Shown: in pieces, positions 17,804 through 27,441 of the stretch
How the letters are laid out: every line of letters begins with the position of its first letter
Position numbering within the stretch: position 1 is the first letter of the stretch
NCBI RefSeq assembly: GCF_005080685.1
Contig: NZ_CP039371.1
Coordinates: forward strand, 4,960,001-5,024,000
From: Pseudomonas putida
GTDB taxonomy: Bacteria > Pseudomonadota > Gammaproteobacteria > Pseudomonadales > Pseudomonadaceae
Direction of reading: 5' to 3'
Length of the DNA: 64,000 nucleotides
Position numbers and translations under genes: made by a program
Notes under the pieces: generated by a model
Told to the model about the DNA's origin: nothing
The model's database searches: none
What the model saw: only the letters and a program-made list of their open reading frames with translations

Positions 17804-19309
17804 TCAACCTTGCGGCTGCATCGCCGCCAGGTGGGCGTTGAGCAACATGACGAACGCTTCGACGCTCATCTGCTTGCCGTTGAAGTCGACCTGACCATCG
17901 GCATAGTTCAGGCTCGACACCACATCGCTGCCCTGCACGGTAGCCATGCCGCTCTGCACCGCCATCATGCCGACCATTTCCCCGGCCTGGCTGGCTTGCT
18001 GGGCCACGGCCTGGGCATCGGTCTGCCCCTGGACGAAGGCCTGCAGCGCGGCGAGGTCGCCAATCATCGGCTTGGACAGGGTCAGTTGGCTCTTCACCTG
18101 GGTGATCAGCTGCTTGCTCAACTGATCGGCCGGCAGGTCGAAGGAGGACGGGCTGGCGAAGTCCATCGCCAGGCTGAAGCGGCTCTCGCCATTGGCGGTT
18201 TTCAACGACAGGTTGTCGATCGCCACTTTCGGCCTGGCACCCAGCAACTGGTGCAGATCGCCTTGGAACTTGGCTTTTTCTTCAGGGCCCATCGCGATTT
18301 CCGGGAAAGGCTGGCCCGCCGCGGCTGCCTGCTCGAATTCACGCTGATGGCCTTTGTACCACTGCGACAGCGCCTGCAAGGCCGGCGCATTGATCGACTG
18401 CATGCTGACGCCCATCTTCATGCTGCCGACCGCGCGACCGTCCCAGGTGATGTCGGCGATCTTGTAGTCCACACGCCCACCCATGGTGTCGGCACCGTCC
18501 ATGGCCTGCGATGCGTTCTGCTCCAGGCCCTTGAGCAGCAGCACCTGCTGCTTGGGCCCCAGGGTCGCCTTGGCCTCGCCCAGGTGGAGATCGACGTTGC
18601 CGACATACACGGCATCGTACTGGGTCGTGGCCAGCTTGCCGTCGACCTTCAGGCCCTTGAGCTCGAACGTGGCGGGCGGATGATCGTCCCCGACCAGCTT
18701 GAACACGAAGCGGTCGGCGCCGCCCTGGAATTTCGATGCACCGTCCCGATCCTCGGAGGCCTGCAAACGCATGCCCGAAAACTCGAGAGTGGTACCCGTG
18801 GCCTCATGGATGCTGACCGGCGCCACCCGCATATCGCTGTCGACGCCGCCGTCGAAGCCGATGCTGGTCTGCGCCGTAAGCGGTGGCTGATCGCCCGCTG
18901 CGGCGAACCACGCGGCAGTCGAATCGTCCTTTTCCAGTTCGCTGTTGCTGGTGGCCAGCACCGGCAGCAACTTGAACGCCTTGACCCGCGACCAGGGGAA
19001 CGGCCCGTGCTCGATCTGGTCGACCACGCCCACCTCGAAATTGAGCGCCTGGCCGTCCTGCAGGGGAATGTCTTGGACCTTGACTCGGTAGTGCGCCGTG
19101 CTGGTGAAAAAGCGCTGGTCCAAGGAGGCCAGCTCGAACGTCACACTGCCCCCGACACCGATCATTGCCCTGCGCATGTCCTGGTTGACGCCCGCGATGG
19201 AACGCTCCAGCTCCGCAGGCAGCTGCTTGCCGGTGTACCAGGCGCCAGCGATGGTGACGACGGCGATGGCGACAGCCAGGCCGGAAAGAATGCCGATTGA
19301 TTTCTTCAT
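17804..19309 (-). CDS. YdgA family DUF945 protein
   Basis: 501 residues. The N-terminal membrane anchor MKKSIGILSGLAVAIAVVTIAGAWYTG fixes the start at 19309. The rest is extracytoplasmic, with the DUF945 pattern: VDYKIADITWDGRAVGSMKM and repeated beta strands, ending near YADGQVDFNGKQMSVEAF. E. coli YdgA is an inner-membrane-anchored protein linked to motility, and its biochemical role is unknown. Monocistronic, ending at a REP element. Confidence 0.85.
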   Translation of the reverse strand: MKKSIGILSGLAVAIAVVTIAGAWYTGKQLPAELERSIAGVNQDMRRAMIGVGGSVTFELASLDQRFFTSTAHYRVKVQDIPLQDGQALNFEVGVVDQIEHGPFPWSRVKAFKLLPVLATSNSELEKDDSTAAWFAAAGDQPPLTAQTSIGFDGGVDSDMRVAPVSIHEATGTTLEFSGMRLQASEDRDGASKFQGGADRFVFKLVGDDHPPATFELKGLKVDGKLATTQYDAVYVGNVDLHLGEAKATLGPKQQVLLLKGLEQNASQAMDGADTMGGRVDYKIADITWDGRAVGSMKMGVSMQSINAPALQALSQWYKGHQREFEQAAAAGQPFPEIAMGPEEKAKFQGDLHQLLGARPKVAIDNLSLKTANGESRFSLAMDFASPSSFDLPADQLSKQLITQVKSQLTLSKPMIGDLAALQAFVQGQTDAQAVAQQASQAGEMVGMMAVQSGMATVQGSDVVSSLNYADGQVDFNGKQMSVEAFVMLLNAHLAAMQPQG

Positions 19310-19860
19310 GAATAAAACCGATTGCTGTCCATAGGGCTTCCACACAGCGGGGTTGCCACGTGGGGCTGAAAGGATATCACCGTCGCCCTTGTCCGGTGAC
19401 CGCGCTCAGGCGCAAAGCGCCCATTTGGGAAATGCCTGACGCCCGCCGAGGTGCATATCCATTCGTAAATTTTTACGAACATCCATATCGTTCAAAAACG
19501 CAAAAAACCGCGCAAATAGCGAACAATCCGGGGTCTTAGCGGATATATATTTCAATTTAGTAACATCTTGTCATGTTTAACTTGACACGAATCGGCCCAT
19601 CGTTTTTTATTTTCACCACCTTGCATAGCGCCCGATCCACCAAGAAAAACAGTCGCGCCAACATGATGCCAAAACCCCGTTGCCCGCTCGCTCCGCCTTC
19701 CTAGTTCCACCTCGCCAGATTCCGACACTGGCGCGGTGCCCGCGCCTATTCCAGCTCCAACAAAAAAAGGTGAACAACATGGAGCCCACCCGCTCGCCCT
19801 TGCCGCATGCGCAGTACGCCACGCCCGCCGCCCACGCCATCCACCAGGAGCCGCGCCAGC
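19310..19860. other. 551-bp divergent intergenic region upstream of the permease
   Basis: No convincing gene. AT-rich between about 19450 and 19640, with the 18-bp palindrome described separately and likely promoters in both directions. The stretch 19700-19860 has short open frames, but none with a family match. Confidence 0.5.
19462..19479. promoter_or_regulatory. Palindromic operator candidate
   Basis: TTCGTAAATTTTTACGAA: perfect 8-bp arms with a 2-bp AT centre. It lies in AT-rich DNA between the divergent DUF945 and permease genes. It is typical of a TetR or LysR/GntR-type operator. The regulator is unknown. Confidence 0.5.
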
Positions 19861-21213
19861 ATGCAGCCTGACCACAGCGCTTCCGGCAACGCCCAGTTCC
19901 GCAAATCCCTGCGCCTCTGGCACGTGGTGATCATCGGCCTGGCCTACCTCACGCCGATGACCGTGTTCGACACCTTCGGCATCGTCTCCGGGATCACTTC
20001 AGGGCATGTACCCAGCGCCTATATCCTGGCCCTGGTCGGCATCCTGTTCACCGCCGTGAGCTACGGCACCCTGGTGCGCCGCTTCCCACAATCCGGCTCG
20101 GCCTATACCTACACCCAACGCGCCATCAACCCGCATGTGGGCTTCTTGGTCGGATGGTCGTCGCTGCTGGACTATCTGCTGTTGCCGATGGTCAATGCGC
20201 TGCTGGCCAAGCTCTACCTGTCCGCCATGTTCCCGGAAGTATCGGAGTGGATCTGGGTTGCCGGCTTCGTAACCCTGATCAGCCTGATCAACATGCGTAG
20301 CATCAACTTGGTGGCGCACTTCAACCTGCTGTTCGTGGTTGTCCAGGTGGCGATCATCGCGGTGTTCATCTACCTGTGCGTGCGTGGCCTGGACCAAGGC
20401 GAAGGGCTGGCCACCACCTGGAGCATGATCCCGTTCGCCGACGACCAGACCCAGTTCGCCGCCCTCGCCGCTGGCGCCACGATTCTCTGCTTCTCGTTCC
20501 TGGGCTTCGACGCGGTCACCTGCCTGTCGGAAGAAACCCGCGACCCAGGCAAAACCATTCCCCGGGCGATCTTGCTCACTGCATTGCTCGGCGGCGTGGT
20601 GTTCATCCTGGTGTCGTACTTCATCCAGGCGTACTTCCCGACCATGGCTCGCTTCCACGACCAGGAAGCGGCCCTGCCGGAAATCGCCCTGTACGTCGGT
20701 GGCAAGCTGTTCCAGTCGATCTTCATCGCCTGCACCGTGATCAACACCATTGCCTCGGGCCTGGCTTCGCAGACCAGCGTCTCCCGCCTGCTGTACGTGA
20801 TGGGCCGCGACAACGTGATCCCGAGCGGCGTATTCGCCCGCCTGCACCCGCGCTTCAAGACCCCGGTGGTGAATATCGCGGTGGTCGGCCTGGTCTCGCT
20901 CTCGGCGATCTTCTTCGACCTGGTCACCGCCACCTCGATCATCAACTTCGGCGCGCTGGTGGCCTTCAGCTTCGTCAACCTGTCGGTGATCACCCACTGC
21001 TACCTGCGCGAAGGCAACCGCAGGGGCCTGGCCAACAACTTCAAGTACCTGGTGCTGCCGACCATCGGCTTCTGCATCATCGCCTCGCTGTGGCTCGACC
21101 TCAACGAGCACTCGCTGATGTTCGGCGGCCTCTGGGCAGCCATCGGCGTGATCTACCTGGCGTGGCTGACCCGGGCCTTCCGGGTGGCCCCGCCCAACTG
21201 CCTGGCGGACTGA
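19861..21213 (+). CDS. APC superfamily amino acid/polyamine permease
   Basis: 450 residues with about 12 membrane segments. The first, [36 protein letters not shown], carries the G-rich unwound helix expected for APC carriers. [17 protein letters not shown] is the conserved helix-6 region of the family. The start at 19861 has AGGAG 15 bases upstream. An upstream ATG at 19807 would add 18 residues with no clear role. In P. putida this gene sits beside the polyamine chemoreceptor McpU, so a polyamine or amino acid substrate is plausible but inferred. Confidence 0.85.
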   Translation: MQPDHSASGNAQFRKSLRLWHVVIIGLAYLTPMTVFDTFGIVSGITSGHVPSAYILALVGILFTAVSYGTLVRRFPQSGSAYTYTQRAINPHVGFLVGWSSLLDYLLLPMVNALLAKLYLSAMFPEVSEWIWVAGFVTLISLINMRSINLVAHFNLLFVVVQVAIIAVFIYLCVRGLDQGEGLATTWSMIPFADDQTQFAALAAGATILCFSFLGFDAVTCLSEETRDPGKTIPRAILLTALLGGVVFILVSYFIQAYFPTMARFHDQEAALPEIALYVGGKLFQSIFIACTVINTIASGLASQTSVSRLLYVMGRDNVIPSGVFARLHPRFKTPVVNIAVVGLVSLSAIFFDLVTATSIINFGALVAFSFVNLSVITHCYLREGNRRGLANNFKYLVLPTIGFCIIASLWLDLNEHSLMFGGLWAAIGVIYLAWLTRAFRVAPPNCLAD

Positions 21214-21224
21214 GCCTCGCTGCC

Positions 21225-21256
21225 GACAACGCCCGCGCCTCGCCGCGGGCGTTGTC
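21225..21256 (+). terminator. Hairpin between the permease and chemoreceptor genes
   Basis: 13-bp perfect arms GACAACGCCCGCG / CGCGGGCGTTGTC with a 6-nt loop. The T-run is weak, so it may attenuate rather than fully stop transcription into the mcp gene. Confidence 0.65.
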
Positions 21257-21279
21257 CTTGATCGATAAGGAATGCCTTC

Positions 21280-23346
21280 ATGTCGCCGCGTCGCCTATCT
21301 ATCCAATGGAAGATCACCCTGCTTTCCGGCTTGTGCCTGCTGGCCATCGTCGCCCTGCTGGTCGCCACCTCGCTGACCCAGGCCCGGCGTAGCGCGGCAC
21401 TGGTCAGCCAGGCCAGCAGCGAAATGCTCCAGCACAGCGCCAACCTGCATTTGCAGGCCCAGGCCGAAACCCAGGCGCTGCGCGTGCAGCGCTATTTCAT
21501 GGACGCCTACCAGTTCGGCAACGGCTTCGCCCGCCTGGTGCAGGCGCTCAAAGCGCGGGGCGGCAACGACCTGCGCGCCGAGCTGACCGCCCAGGCACGC
21601 GCCAGCCTTGCCAGCAACCCGGACGTGATCGGCCTGTACCTGGTGTTCCAGCCCAACGCGCTGGATCATCAGGACAGCCAGTTTGCCGGCCAGGAGGCGC
21701 TGGCCAGCAACGCCAGCGGGCGCTATTCGCTGTACTGGTCGCAACCGAGCCCTGGCACCCTGGAGCTCGAAGCCATGCCGGAAACGATGCTGGCCGATGA
21801 CAGCCTTGGCGATAACGGCGTGGCGCGCAACCGCTGGCTGACCTGCCCACTGGATAGCGCCAGGGCTTGCGTGCTCGAGCCCTACCTCGACGACGTCAAT
21901 GGTCGCCAGGTGCTGATGACCAGCATTGCCTTGCCACTGCTCGAAAACGGCAAGGTGATCGGCGTGGTCGGCCTGGACATCGGCCTGGACAACCTGCAGC
22001 AATTGAGCCTGGCAGGCCGCCAGGCGCTGTTCGACGGCCAGGGCCAGGTCAGCATCGTCAGCCCCGCTGGCTTGCTGGCCGGCCACAGCCGCGACGCCAC
22101 CCGGCTTGGCCACCCCCTGGACAAGGCCGTCGCCCCAGGCATGCTGCGCGTCGAGCGGCCGTTCGCGCCGATCCCCGAAGCGGCGCCCTGGCTGGCCCAA
22201 CTGGAGCTACCCGAGGCAGTGCTACAGGCCCCGGCAACCGCCCTCAACCAGCGCCTGGACGCCCACAGCCAGCAGGCCAACCTGGTCAGCCTGTTGGTCG
22301 GCCTGGGTGCGGCGGTGCTCGGCCTGCTGCTGGTGTGGTTGACCGCCCTCGGGGTCACCCGGCCGATCCTGGCCGTGGCTGCACGCCTGGAAGACATCGC
22401 CAGCGGCGAAGGCGACCTGACTCGCCGCCTGGACTACGCCCGCGCGGATGAGCTGGGCTTGCTCAGCGGTGCGTTCAACCGCTTCCTCGACAAGCTGCAA
22501 CCGGTGATCGCCCAGGTCAAGGGCGCCTCCGGCGAAGCGCGCGCCACCGCCGATCAGTCGGCGGTCATCGCCGGCCAGACCAGCAACGGCATGCAGCAGC
22601 AACGACGCGAAATCGAACAGGTGGCCACTGCCGCCCACGAGATGAGCGCGACCGCCCAGGACGTCGCCCACAACGCCGCACAGGCGGCGCAGGCCGCCCG
22701 TGGCGCCGATCAGGCCAGCCGCGAAGGCTTGCAGCTGATCGCCAGCACGCGCCAAAGCATCGACCAACTGGCCGCCGGCATGACCACCGCCATGGCCGAG
22801 GCCCGCGCCCTGGAAAACCGCAGCGAGCAGATCGGCTCGGTGCTGGAGGTGATTCGCGCGATCGCCGAACAGACCAACCTGCTGGCACTCAATGCCGCCA
22901 TCGAAGCCGCCCGTGCCGGCGAGGCCGGGCGCGGCTTCGCGGTGGTCGCCGACGAAGTACGCAGCCTGGCGCAACGTACCCAGGTGTCGGTAGGGGAAAT
23001 CCGACAGGTCATCGAAGGCCTGCAGCAAGGCACCCACGACGTGGTCGGCGCCATGCACGAAGGGCAACGCCAGGCCGAGGATAGCGCCGTGCGCATGGAG
23101 CAGGCGGTGCCCGCGTTGCAGCGCATCGGCGAGGCGGTGACGGTGATCAGCGACATGAACCTGCAGATCGCCTCGGCCGCCGAGGAACAAAGCGCGGTGG
23201 CCGAGGAAGTGAACCGCAACGTGGCGGGTATCCGCGACGTCACCGAGGCGCTGTCCGGGCAGGCCGATGAGTCGGCCCGCATCAGCCAGGCCCTTAACCG
23301 CCTGGCCAATCAACAGCAGGCGTTGATGGAGCAGTTTCGCGTCTAG
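21280..23346 (+). CDS. mcpU: Methyl-accepting chemotaxis protein, McpU-like
   Basis: 688 residues. TM1 is at about 10-30 ([21 protein letters not shown]). A large periplasmic dCache-type sensor region follows to about 335. TM2 is at about 340-360 ([23 protein letters not shown]), followed by HAMP ([15 protein letters not shown]) and the signalling domain with the conserved hairpin tip [19 protein letters not shown]. It signals through CheW/CheA. Neighbours match those of P. putida McpU, a polyamine receptor. The symbol rests on context and overall similarity, so ligand specificity is inferred. Confidence 0.8.
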   Translation: MSPRRLSIQWKITLLSGLCLLAIVALLVATSLTQARRSAALVSQASSEMLQHSANLHLQAQAETQALRVQRYFMDAYQFGNGFARLVQALKARGGNDLRAELTAQARASLASNPDVIGLYLVFQPNALDHQDSQFAGQEALASNASGRYSLYWSQPSPGTLELEAMPETMLADDSLGDNGVARNRWLTCPLDSARACVLEPYLDDVNGRQVLMTSIALPLLENGKVIGVVGLDIGLDNLQQLSLAGRQALFDGQGQVSIVSPAGLLAGHSRDATRLGHPLDKAVAPGMLRVERPFAPIPEAAPWLAQLELPEAVLQAPATALNQRLDAHSQQANLVSLLVGLGAAVLGLLLVWLTALGVTRPILAVAARLEDIASGEGDLTRRLDYARADELGLLSGAFNRFLDKLQPVIAQVKGASGEARATADQSAVIAGQTSNGMQQQRREIEQVATAAHEMSATAQDVAHNAAQAAQAARGADQASREGLQLIASTRQSIDQLAAGMTTAMAEARALENRSEQIGSVLEVIRAIAEQTNLLALNAAIEAARAGEAGRGFAVVADEVRSLAQRTQVSVGEIRQVIEGLQQGTHDVVGAMHEGQRQAEDSAVRMEQAVPALQRIGEAVTVISDMNLQIASAAEEQSAVAEEVNRNVAGIRDVTEALSGQADESARISQALNRLANQQQALMEQFRV

Positions 23347-23429
23347 CCTCTAAGGCCAGTGTGCTTCTTCGCGCAGGTTCGGCGCGAAGAGGCCAGCACC
23401 GGCAACTTACCTTTCAATGAGTTCTACCC

Positions 23430-24389
23430 ATGGACACACCAAGCAAACCCACCTTCTTCGACATCGCCAGCGAACAGGGCCTGCTTCGCACCTCGATCGC
23501 CGTCACCCTGTTCATCGCCACCATCGGCATTGGCTTTGGCCTGGCTTCCGGCTCGTTCTCGATCGTGTTCGATGGCGTCTACTCGCTGGTCGACGCCAGC
23601 ATGAGCGGCTTGTCGCTGGTGGTGGTACGTCTCATCACCTCGCACACCACCAGCCTGCACCTGTCACGCAAGCTGCGTGAGCGCTTCACCATGGGCTTCT
23701 GGCACCTCGAGCCGATGGTGTTGGCGCTCAATGGCATCCTGCTCAGCGGTGTAGCCATCTACGCGCTGATCAACGCCATCGCCAGCGTGCTCGAAGGCGG
23801 CCGCCACCTGGAGTTCGGCATCGCCATTGGCTATGCGGTGCTCACCGTGATCGCCTGCGTAACCATCGCCGTGATCGAAGCCCGCGCCAACCGCAAGCTG
23901 CGCTCGGATTTCGTGAGCATGGACGTCAAGGGCTGGGTGATGTCGGCCAGCATCACCGCCGCGCTGCTGATCGCCTTCTGCTTTGGCTATGCGGTGCAGG
24001 GCACGCAATGGGAATGGATGTCGCCTTACATCGACCCGGCGGTACTGGCGTTGGTCTGCTTGGTGATCATTCCCTTGCCGCTGTCGGTAGTGCGCCAAGC
24101 GCTGTCGGAAATATTCCTGGTAACCCCAGGCGACCTGAAAGTCCATGTGGATGAAGTCGCCCGCGCCTTCGTTGCACGCCACGGCTTGCAATCGTATCGC
24201 GCCTACGTGGCCAAGGTCGGCCGCTCGCGCGAGATCGAACTGTATTTCATCGTACCCAAGAGCATGGGCGCCAAGACCATTGAAGAATGGGACGCGCTTC
24301 GCGACGAGGTGGGCAATGCCGTGGGCGGCGAAGGACCGAACCGCTGGTTGACCGTGGTGTTCACCGGTGACCCGGAGTGGGCTGAGTAA
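23430..24389 (+). CDS. Cation diffusion facilitator (CDF) transporter
   Basis: 319 residues. Membrane segments begin at about residue 20, and there are five or six in total. The CDF helix-2 metal motif appears as FDGVYSLVDASMSGLSL (paired Asp residues). The C-terminal cytoplasmic domain (about 215-300) includes VHVDEVARAFVARHG and a ferredoxin-like fold. CDFs export Zn, Co, Cd, Fe or Mn by proton exchange. The metal here is unknown. Last chromosomal gene before the element, closed by a terminator. Confidence 0.88.
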   Translation: MDTPSKPTFFDIASEQGLLRTSIAVTLFIATIGIGFGLASGSFSIVFDGVYSLVDASMSGLSLVVVRLITSHTTSLHLSRKLRERFTMGFWHLEPMVLALNGILLSGVAIYALINAIASVLEGGRHLEFGIAIGYAVLTVIACVTIAVIEARANRKLRSDFVSMDVKGWVMSASITAALLIAFCFGYAVQGTQWEWMSPYIDPAVLALVCLVIIPLPLSVVRQALSEIFLVTPGDLKVHVDEVARAFVARHGLQSYRAYVAKVGRSREIELYFIVPKSMGAKTIEEWDALRDEVGNAVGGEGPNRWLTVVFTGDPEWAE

Positions 24390-24409
24390 ACGGGCCGAGC
24401 AAGAACGAC

Positions 24410-24441
24410 AAAGCCCGCAACCGTTACCGGTTGCGGGCTTT
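24410..24441 (+). terminator. Terminator after the CDF gene
   Basis: 14-bp perfect arms AAAGCCCGCAACCG / CGGTTGCGGGCTTT with a 4-nt loop. It serves the CDF gene and probably the tRNA-Lys on the opposite strand in the uninserted chromosome. Confidence 0.9.
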
Positions 24442-24454
24442 GACTTACTGCATA

Positions 24455-24499
24455 TGGTGGGTCGTGTAGGATTCGAACCTACGACCAATTGGTTAAAAG
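24455..24499 (-). other. attachment site: 3' 45 bp of tRNA-Lys
   Basis: On the minus strand this reads CTTTTAACCAATTGG... to ...CACGACCCACCA. That is the anticodon loop (TTT), T arm, acceptor and CCA of tRNA-Lys. Past the anticodon the sequence departs from a tRNA (ACAATTGGG instead of CCAACTGCTC), so the gene is incomplete. PAPI-1/pKLC102-type elements integrate at tRNA-Lys and leave exactly such a partial copy at the soj end. The whole tRNA should lie at the other end. Confidence 0.88.
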
Positions 24500-24571
24500 A
24501 CAATTGGGATCTAGGCCGAAATTTCCACCTAGGGAGGGGTTTTAAGCACCATTCCAGCGCCTAGACACGCA

Positions 24572-24598
24572 GCCTCTAATGAAATCCACATTAGAGGC
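24572..24598 (+). promoter_or_regulatory. Inverted repeat covering the soj ribosome-binding site
   Basis: GCCTCTAATG (7 nt) CATTAGAGGC, perfect 10-bp arms. The right arm contains the Shine-Dalgarno AGAGG, seven bases before the ATG at 24605. It could be an RNA hairpin limiting translation or a DNA operator for autoregulation. Confidence 0.6.
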
Positions 24599-24604
24599 AT
24601 GGCA

Positions 24605-25492
24605 ATGACACACCCGAAGAAAGCAAAACGAGCAGGTCAGGTTTCCACTAAGGGCGGCACCGGCAAATCCACCGGGTCGACCAACCTGGGAGCATTCACT
24701 GCAGACGCAGGGCTGCGCACCCTCCTCATCGACCTAGACCCCGTCCAGCCTTCCGCATCCTCGTATTTCCCCCTGGAGTACACCGCCCCGGGCGGCATTT
24801 TCGAGCTGCTGTCGTACAACGAGACCGACCCGGCCAAGATCATCTCCCGCACGTCGATCAAGAATCTCGACGTCATAATTTCGAACGACGCCAACAACCA
24901 GCTCAACAACCTCATACTGCAGGCGCCTGATGGCAGGCTGCGACTAGCCAACCTGATGTCGGCTTTCGATGCCGATTACGACCTCATCCTCTTTGACACC
25001 CAGGGCGCCCGCTCTGCGATGCTGGAGATGGTCGTTCTTGCATCCGATATCATCCTCTCCCCCCTCCCCCCGAACATGTTGGCCGCGCGCGAATTCAGCC
25101 GTGGGACCATCCATATGATGGATGGCCTGCGCAGTTACGCCCGTCTCGGCCTCACCATTCCCCACATCAACATCATCATCAACGGCCTGGATGAAACTGC
25201 TGACGCGCGCGCGATCCACCGCACCGTCCGTGAAATCTTCGACGGGAACCCTGACTACACCGTCCTGCAATCGATCATTCCAGATGCCGTCATCTTCAAG
25301 AAAGCCGCGAGCCAAGGCGTGCCGGCGCATCGGCTTGAATATCGTCAACCTTCGAACCGTAAGTCGCCGTCGGCGCTGAGCGTCATCCGCAACCTGGCTA
25401 TCGAGGCGTTCCCAGAATGGAAAGACCGCTTCGAGGCAATGACCGAAGAGCGTGTTGCCGAGATCGCCAAGGAGGCCCGCCGCGATGAGTAA
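24605..25492 (+). CDS. soj: ParA/Soj-family partition ATPase
   Basis: 295 residues starting MTHPKKAKRAGQV, with the deviant Walker A STKGGTGKSTG and Walker B-like DLILFDTQGA. ParA ATPases position DNA. In PAPI-1, Soj is needed to maintain the excised circle. The ATG at 24605 is favoured because AGAGG is correctly spaced to it. The ATG at 24599 is only one base from the SD. First gene of the element at the tRNA-Lys end. The next gene overlaps its stop (GATGAGTAA). Confidence 0.92.
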   Translation: MTHPKKAKRAGQVSTKGGTGKSTGSTNLGAFTADAGLRTLLIDLDPVQPSASSYFPLEYTAPGGIFELLSYNETDPAKIISRTSIKNLDVIISNDANNQLNNLILQAPDGRLRLANLMSAFDADYDLILFDTQGARSAMLEMVVLASDIILSPLPPNMLAAREFSRGTIHMMDGLRSYARLGLTIPHINIIINGLDETADARAIHRTVREIFDGNPDYTVLQSIIPDAVIFKKAASQGVPAHRLEYRQPSNRKSPSALSVIRNLAIEAFPEWKDRFEAMTEERVAEIAKEARRDE

Positions 25493-26237
25493 GCACACGA
25501 TTACCGAGGCTGCCGGGATCACGGCCGACGAAGTCCTCAGAATTGGGAAACTCTACAGCTCCAATGAATTACGCGGCATTCAGAAAAAGCTGACATCCAC
25601 GTCTGGAGATCTGCACAGGCTGGCCAACGGTTGGACGATCGGGAGCGGATTACTCGGGTCGCTCGGTGACCTTCTGAGCCATGAACAGCGCGATCTACTG
25701 CGGAATGCCGCACAACTCATTAACTCGATCGGCCACAACGTGACCCATGCGAAGGAAAAGCGCGTTCGGACCGAGAAGGACGCCAAACGGCGACAAGATG
25801 CGCGGGAAGCACTGTCGAAGCAGCTGGTTGCACGTACATTCCCATTGCCTACCGAAACCCCTGAAGAACTGCTGGAGACGATCAAGGCTGCACTCATCCT
25901 GAATCGTGCACGACAGTTCCAAACCTCATACAACCCTTCCGAGTTCAACATCTACATCAGAAATGATTTGCAGACACCTACTCGTCTGAATGGGATGTCT
26001 GCAGATCAGCATCGGGTCGGGAATGTCAGATCACTCCGCTACTTCATGATCAGCGACCTGACCAGTCATCTTGCTTATGACGATGGCTCATCGGTTGAGG
26101 AGCGCCTGCGACTGCTGCAGGAGAAGGTGACAGAAGCTGTTGCCCTGGCAGTCCTGACAGCAGACGAGCGCGAAACCCTGCGCCTGTGGAAAGAAGCCCT
26201 CTGTCCTGATCCTGCAAACCAGGAGGACCAGGCATGA
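25485..26237 (+). CDS. ICE core-region protein, unknown (250 aa)
   Basis: Starts MSKHTITEAAGITADEV at the ATG inside the end of soj. Predicted soluble and helical, with a glycine-rich GSGLLGSLGDLL and a charged stretch (EKRVRTEKDAKRRQDAREAL) that may form a coiled coil. The place directly after the partition ATPase suggests a partition or replication accessory protein. No family recognised. It ends in an ATGA overlap with the next gene, so it is co-translated. Confidence 0.6.
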   Translation: MSKHTITEAAGITADEVLRIGKLYSSNELRGIQKKLTSTSGDLHRLANGWTIGSGLLGSLGDLLSHEQRDLLRNAAQLINSIGHNVTHAKEKRVRTEKDAKRRQDAREALSKQLVARTFPLPTETPEELLETIKAALILNRARQFQTSYNPSEFNIYIRNDLQTPTRLNGMSADQHRVGNVRSLRYFMISDLTSHLAYDDGSSVEERLRLLQEKVTEAVALAVLTADERETLRLWKEALCPDPANQEDQA

Positions 26238-26743
26238 ACAACGTCAACCAACAGCAACTCGACCTCCTCTGGCACACCTTGGGCCTTTCCGCCGAGAACA
26301 GGCACCGCCGCACAGTGAGCCGTGACTACTTTCTGACCAGCCCAGGATGCAACGATGCCCTTCTACTCGACGGGCTGGTGGCAGTGGGTTTTATGTCGTG
26401 TGGCAAACCTCCTGCCTTCTGTCCGCAAGATGAAGTGCTCTACCGCGCTACACGCGAGGGTGAGTGCTTCGCAATGGACAGCCTTCCTGCTCTGCCAAAA
26501 CGCACCCGATATGACGAGTTTCTGGATGCAGACAGTGGGATGGCATTCCACGAATGGCTCGGCATTGAAAAGCCCAAAATGGAATACCGCGACAAATCCT
26601 TTGTCCACGGCGATGTTGAGCCTGGCTGTCGGATGCGTTCAAGCTGGGCCACCGGCGAGTGGTGCAAGACCAAGAAAGACGCCAAGTCCAGCTACAAAGC
26701 GGCGTTGGCGGCTGCCAAAGCCAGACGTTTGGAGGCCGCGTGA
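26234..26743 (+). CDS. ICE operon protein, unknown (169 aa)
   Basis: A 169-residue soluble protein, MNNVNQQQLDLLWHTLG..., linked to its neighbours by a 4-bp overlap upstream and a 1-bp overlap (TGATG) downstream. It has a basic C terminus (KTKKDAKSSYKAALAAAKARRL) and scattered cysteines, but no clear metal motif. Function unknown. It belongs to the partition/replication operon. Confidence 0.6.
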   Translation: MNNVNQQQLDLLWHTLGLSAENRHRRTVSRDYFLTSPGCNDALLLDGLVAVGFMSCGKPPAFCPQDEVLYRATREGECFAMDSLPALPKRTRYDEFLDADSGMAFHEWLGIEKPKMEYRDKSFVHGDVEPGCRMRSSWATGEWCKTKKDAKSSYKAALAAAKARRLEAA

Positions 26744-27441
26744 TGGACAAGCAGAAGATCCTGGACAAGATCACCAAGCTGCTGACGTTGGCGAACAACC
26801 CTGGGGCGAATACCAATGAAGCTGCAATAGCATTGCGCCAGGCCCGCGCACTCATGTCTCAATACAACATCGAGTCGGAGGAGCTTCGAGCGGACCAGGT
26901 TGCTGAGTCCAGCATCCGCACGGGGACACGTCGCTCTCCAGCGGACTGGCTGCACTCACTTGCCGCCACCTGTGCAGCTGCTTTCGACTGCAGCCACCTC
27001 TCCTACTACCACCCATTGATGGGGTACTCCTTCAAGTTTCTGGGCAAGGGTATCGGTCCAGAGCTGGCTTCCTACGCCTATAGCAGCCTCGCACTGCAAC
27101 TGCAAAAAGCTCGTCGTGAGCACGTTTCGCAACAGAAGCGCTGCCAACTCAAGACGAAGCGCCGTCGCGGCCAGCTTTTCGCAGAAGGGTGGATCAGTGC
27201 AGTGGCTCACAAGGTTCGCCAGTTTGCAGGGGCGCTTGATCCAGAGGTGCAAGCGGACATCACAGCCTACCTGACACTTCATCACCCTGACCTGAAGCGA
27301 TTCAACATCGAACCAACCGAGGCCAAGGGCCACGACCGTGGCTCACTGCAGGCAGGTGTCGAGCAGGGTCGCCACGCACTACTCCACCGCGGGGTTGGTC
27401 GCAGCCCTCAGTCAGCCATTTCCCACGGAGGTGCCAGATGA
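26743..27441 (+). CDS. DUF2786-domain protein
   Basis: 232 residues. The N terminus KILDKITKLLTLANNPGANTNEAAIALRQARALMSQYNI is the DUF2786 helical signature, found in phage and mobile-element proteins. A basic middle part (KKRCQLKTKRRRGQLFAEGW) and a His-rich tail follow. The role is unknown, perhaps nucleic-acid binding. It overlaps dnaB by four bases. Confidence 0.75.
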   Translation: MDKQKILDKITKLLTLANNPGANTNEAAIALRQARALMSQYNIESEELRADQVAESSIRTGTRRSPADWLHSLAATCAAAFDCSHLSYYHPLMGYSFKFLGKGIGPELASYAYSSLALQLQKARREHVSQQKRCQLKTKRRRGQLFAEGWISAVAHKVRQFAGALDPEVQADITAYLTLHHPDLKRFNIEPTEAKGHDRGSLQAGVEQGRHALLHRGVGRSPQSAISHGGAR

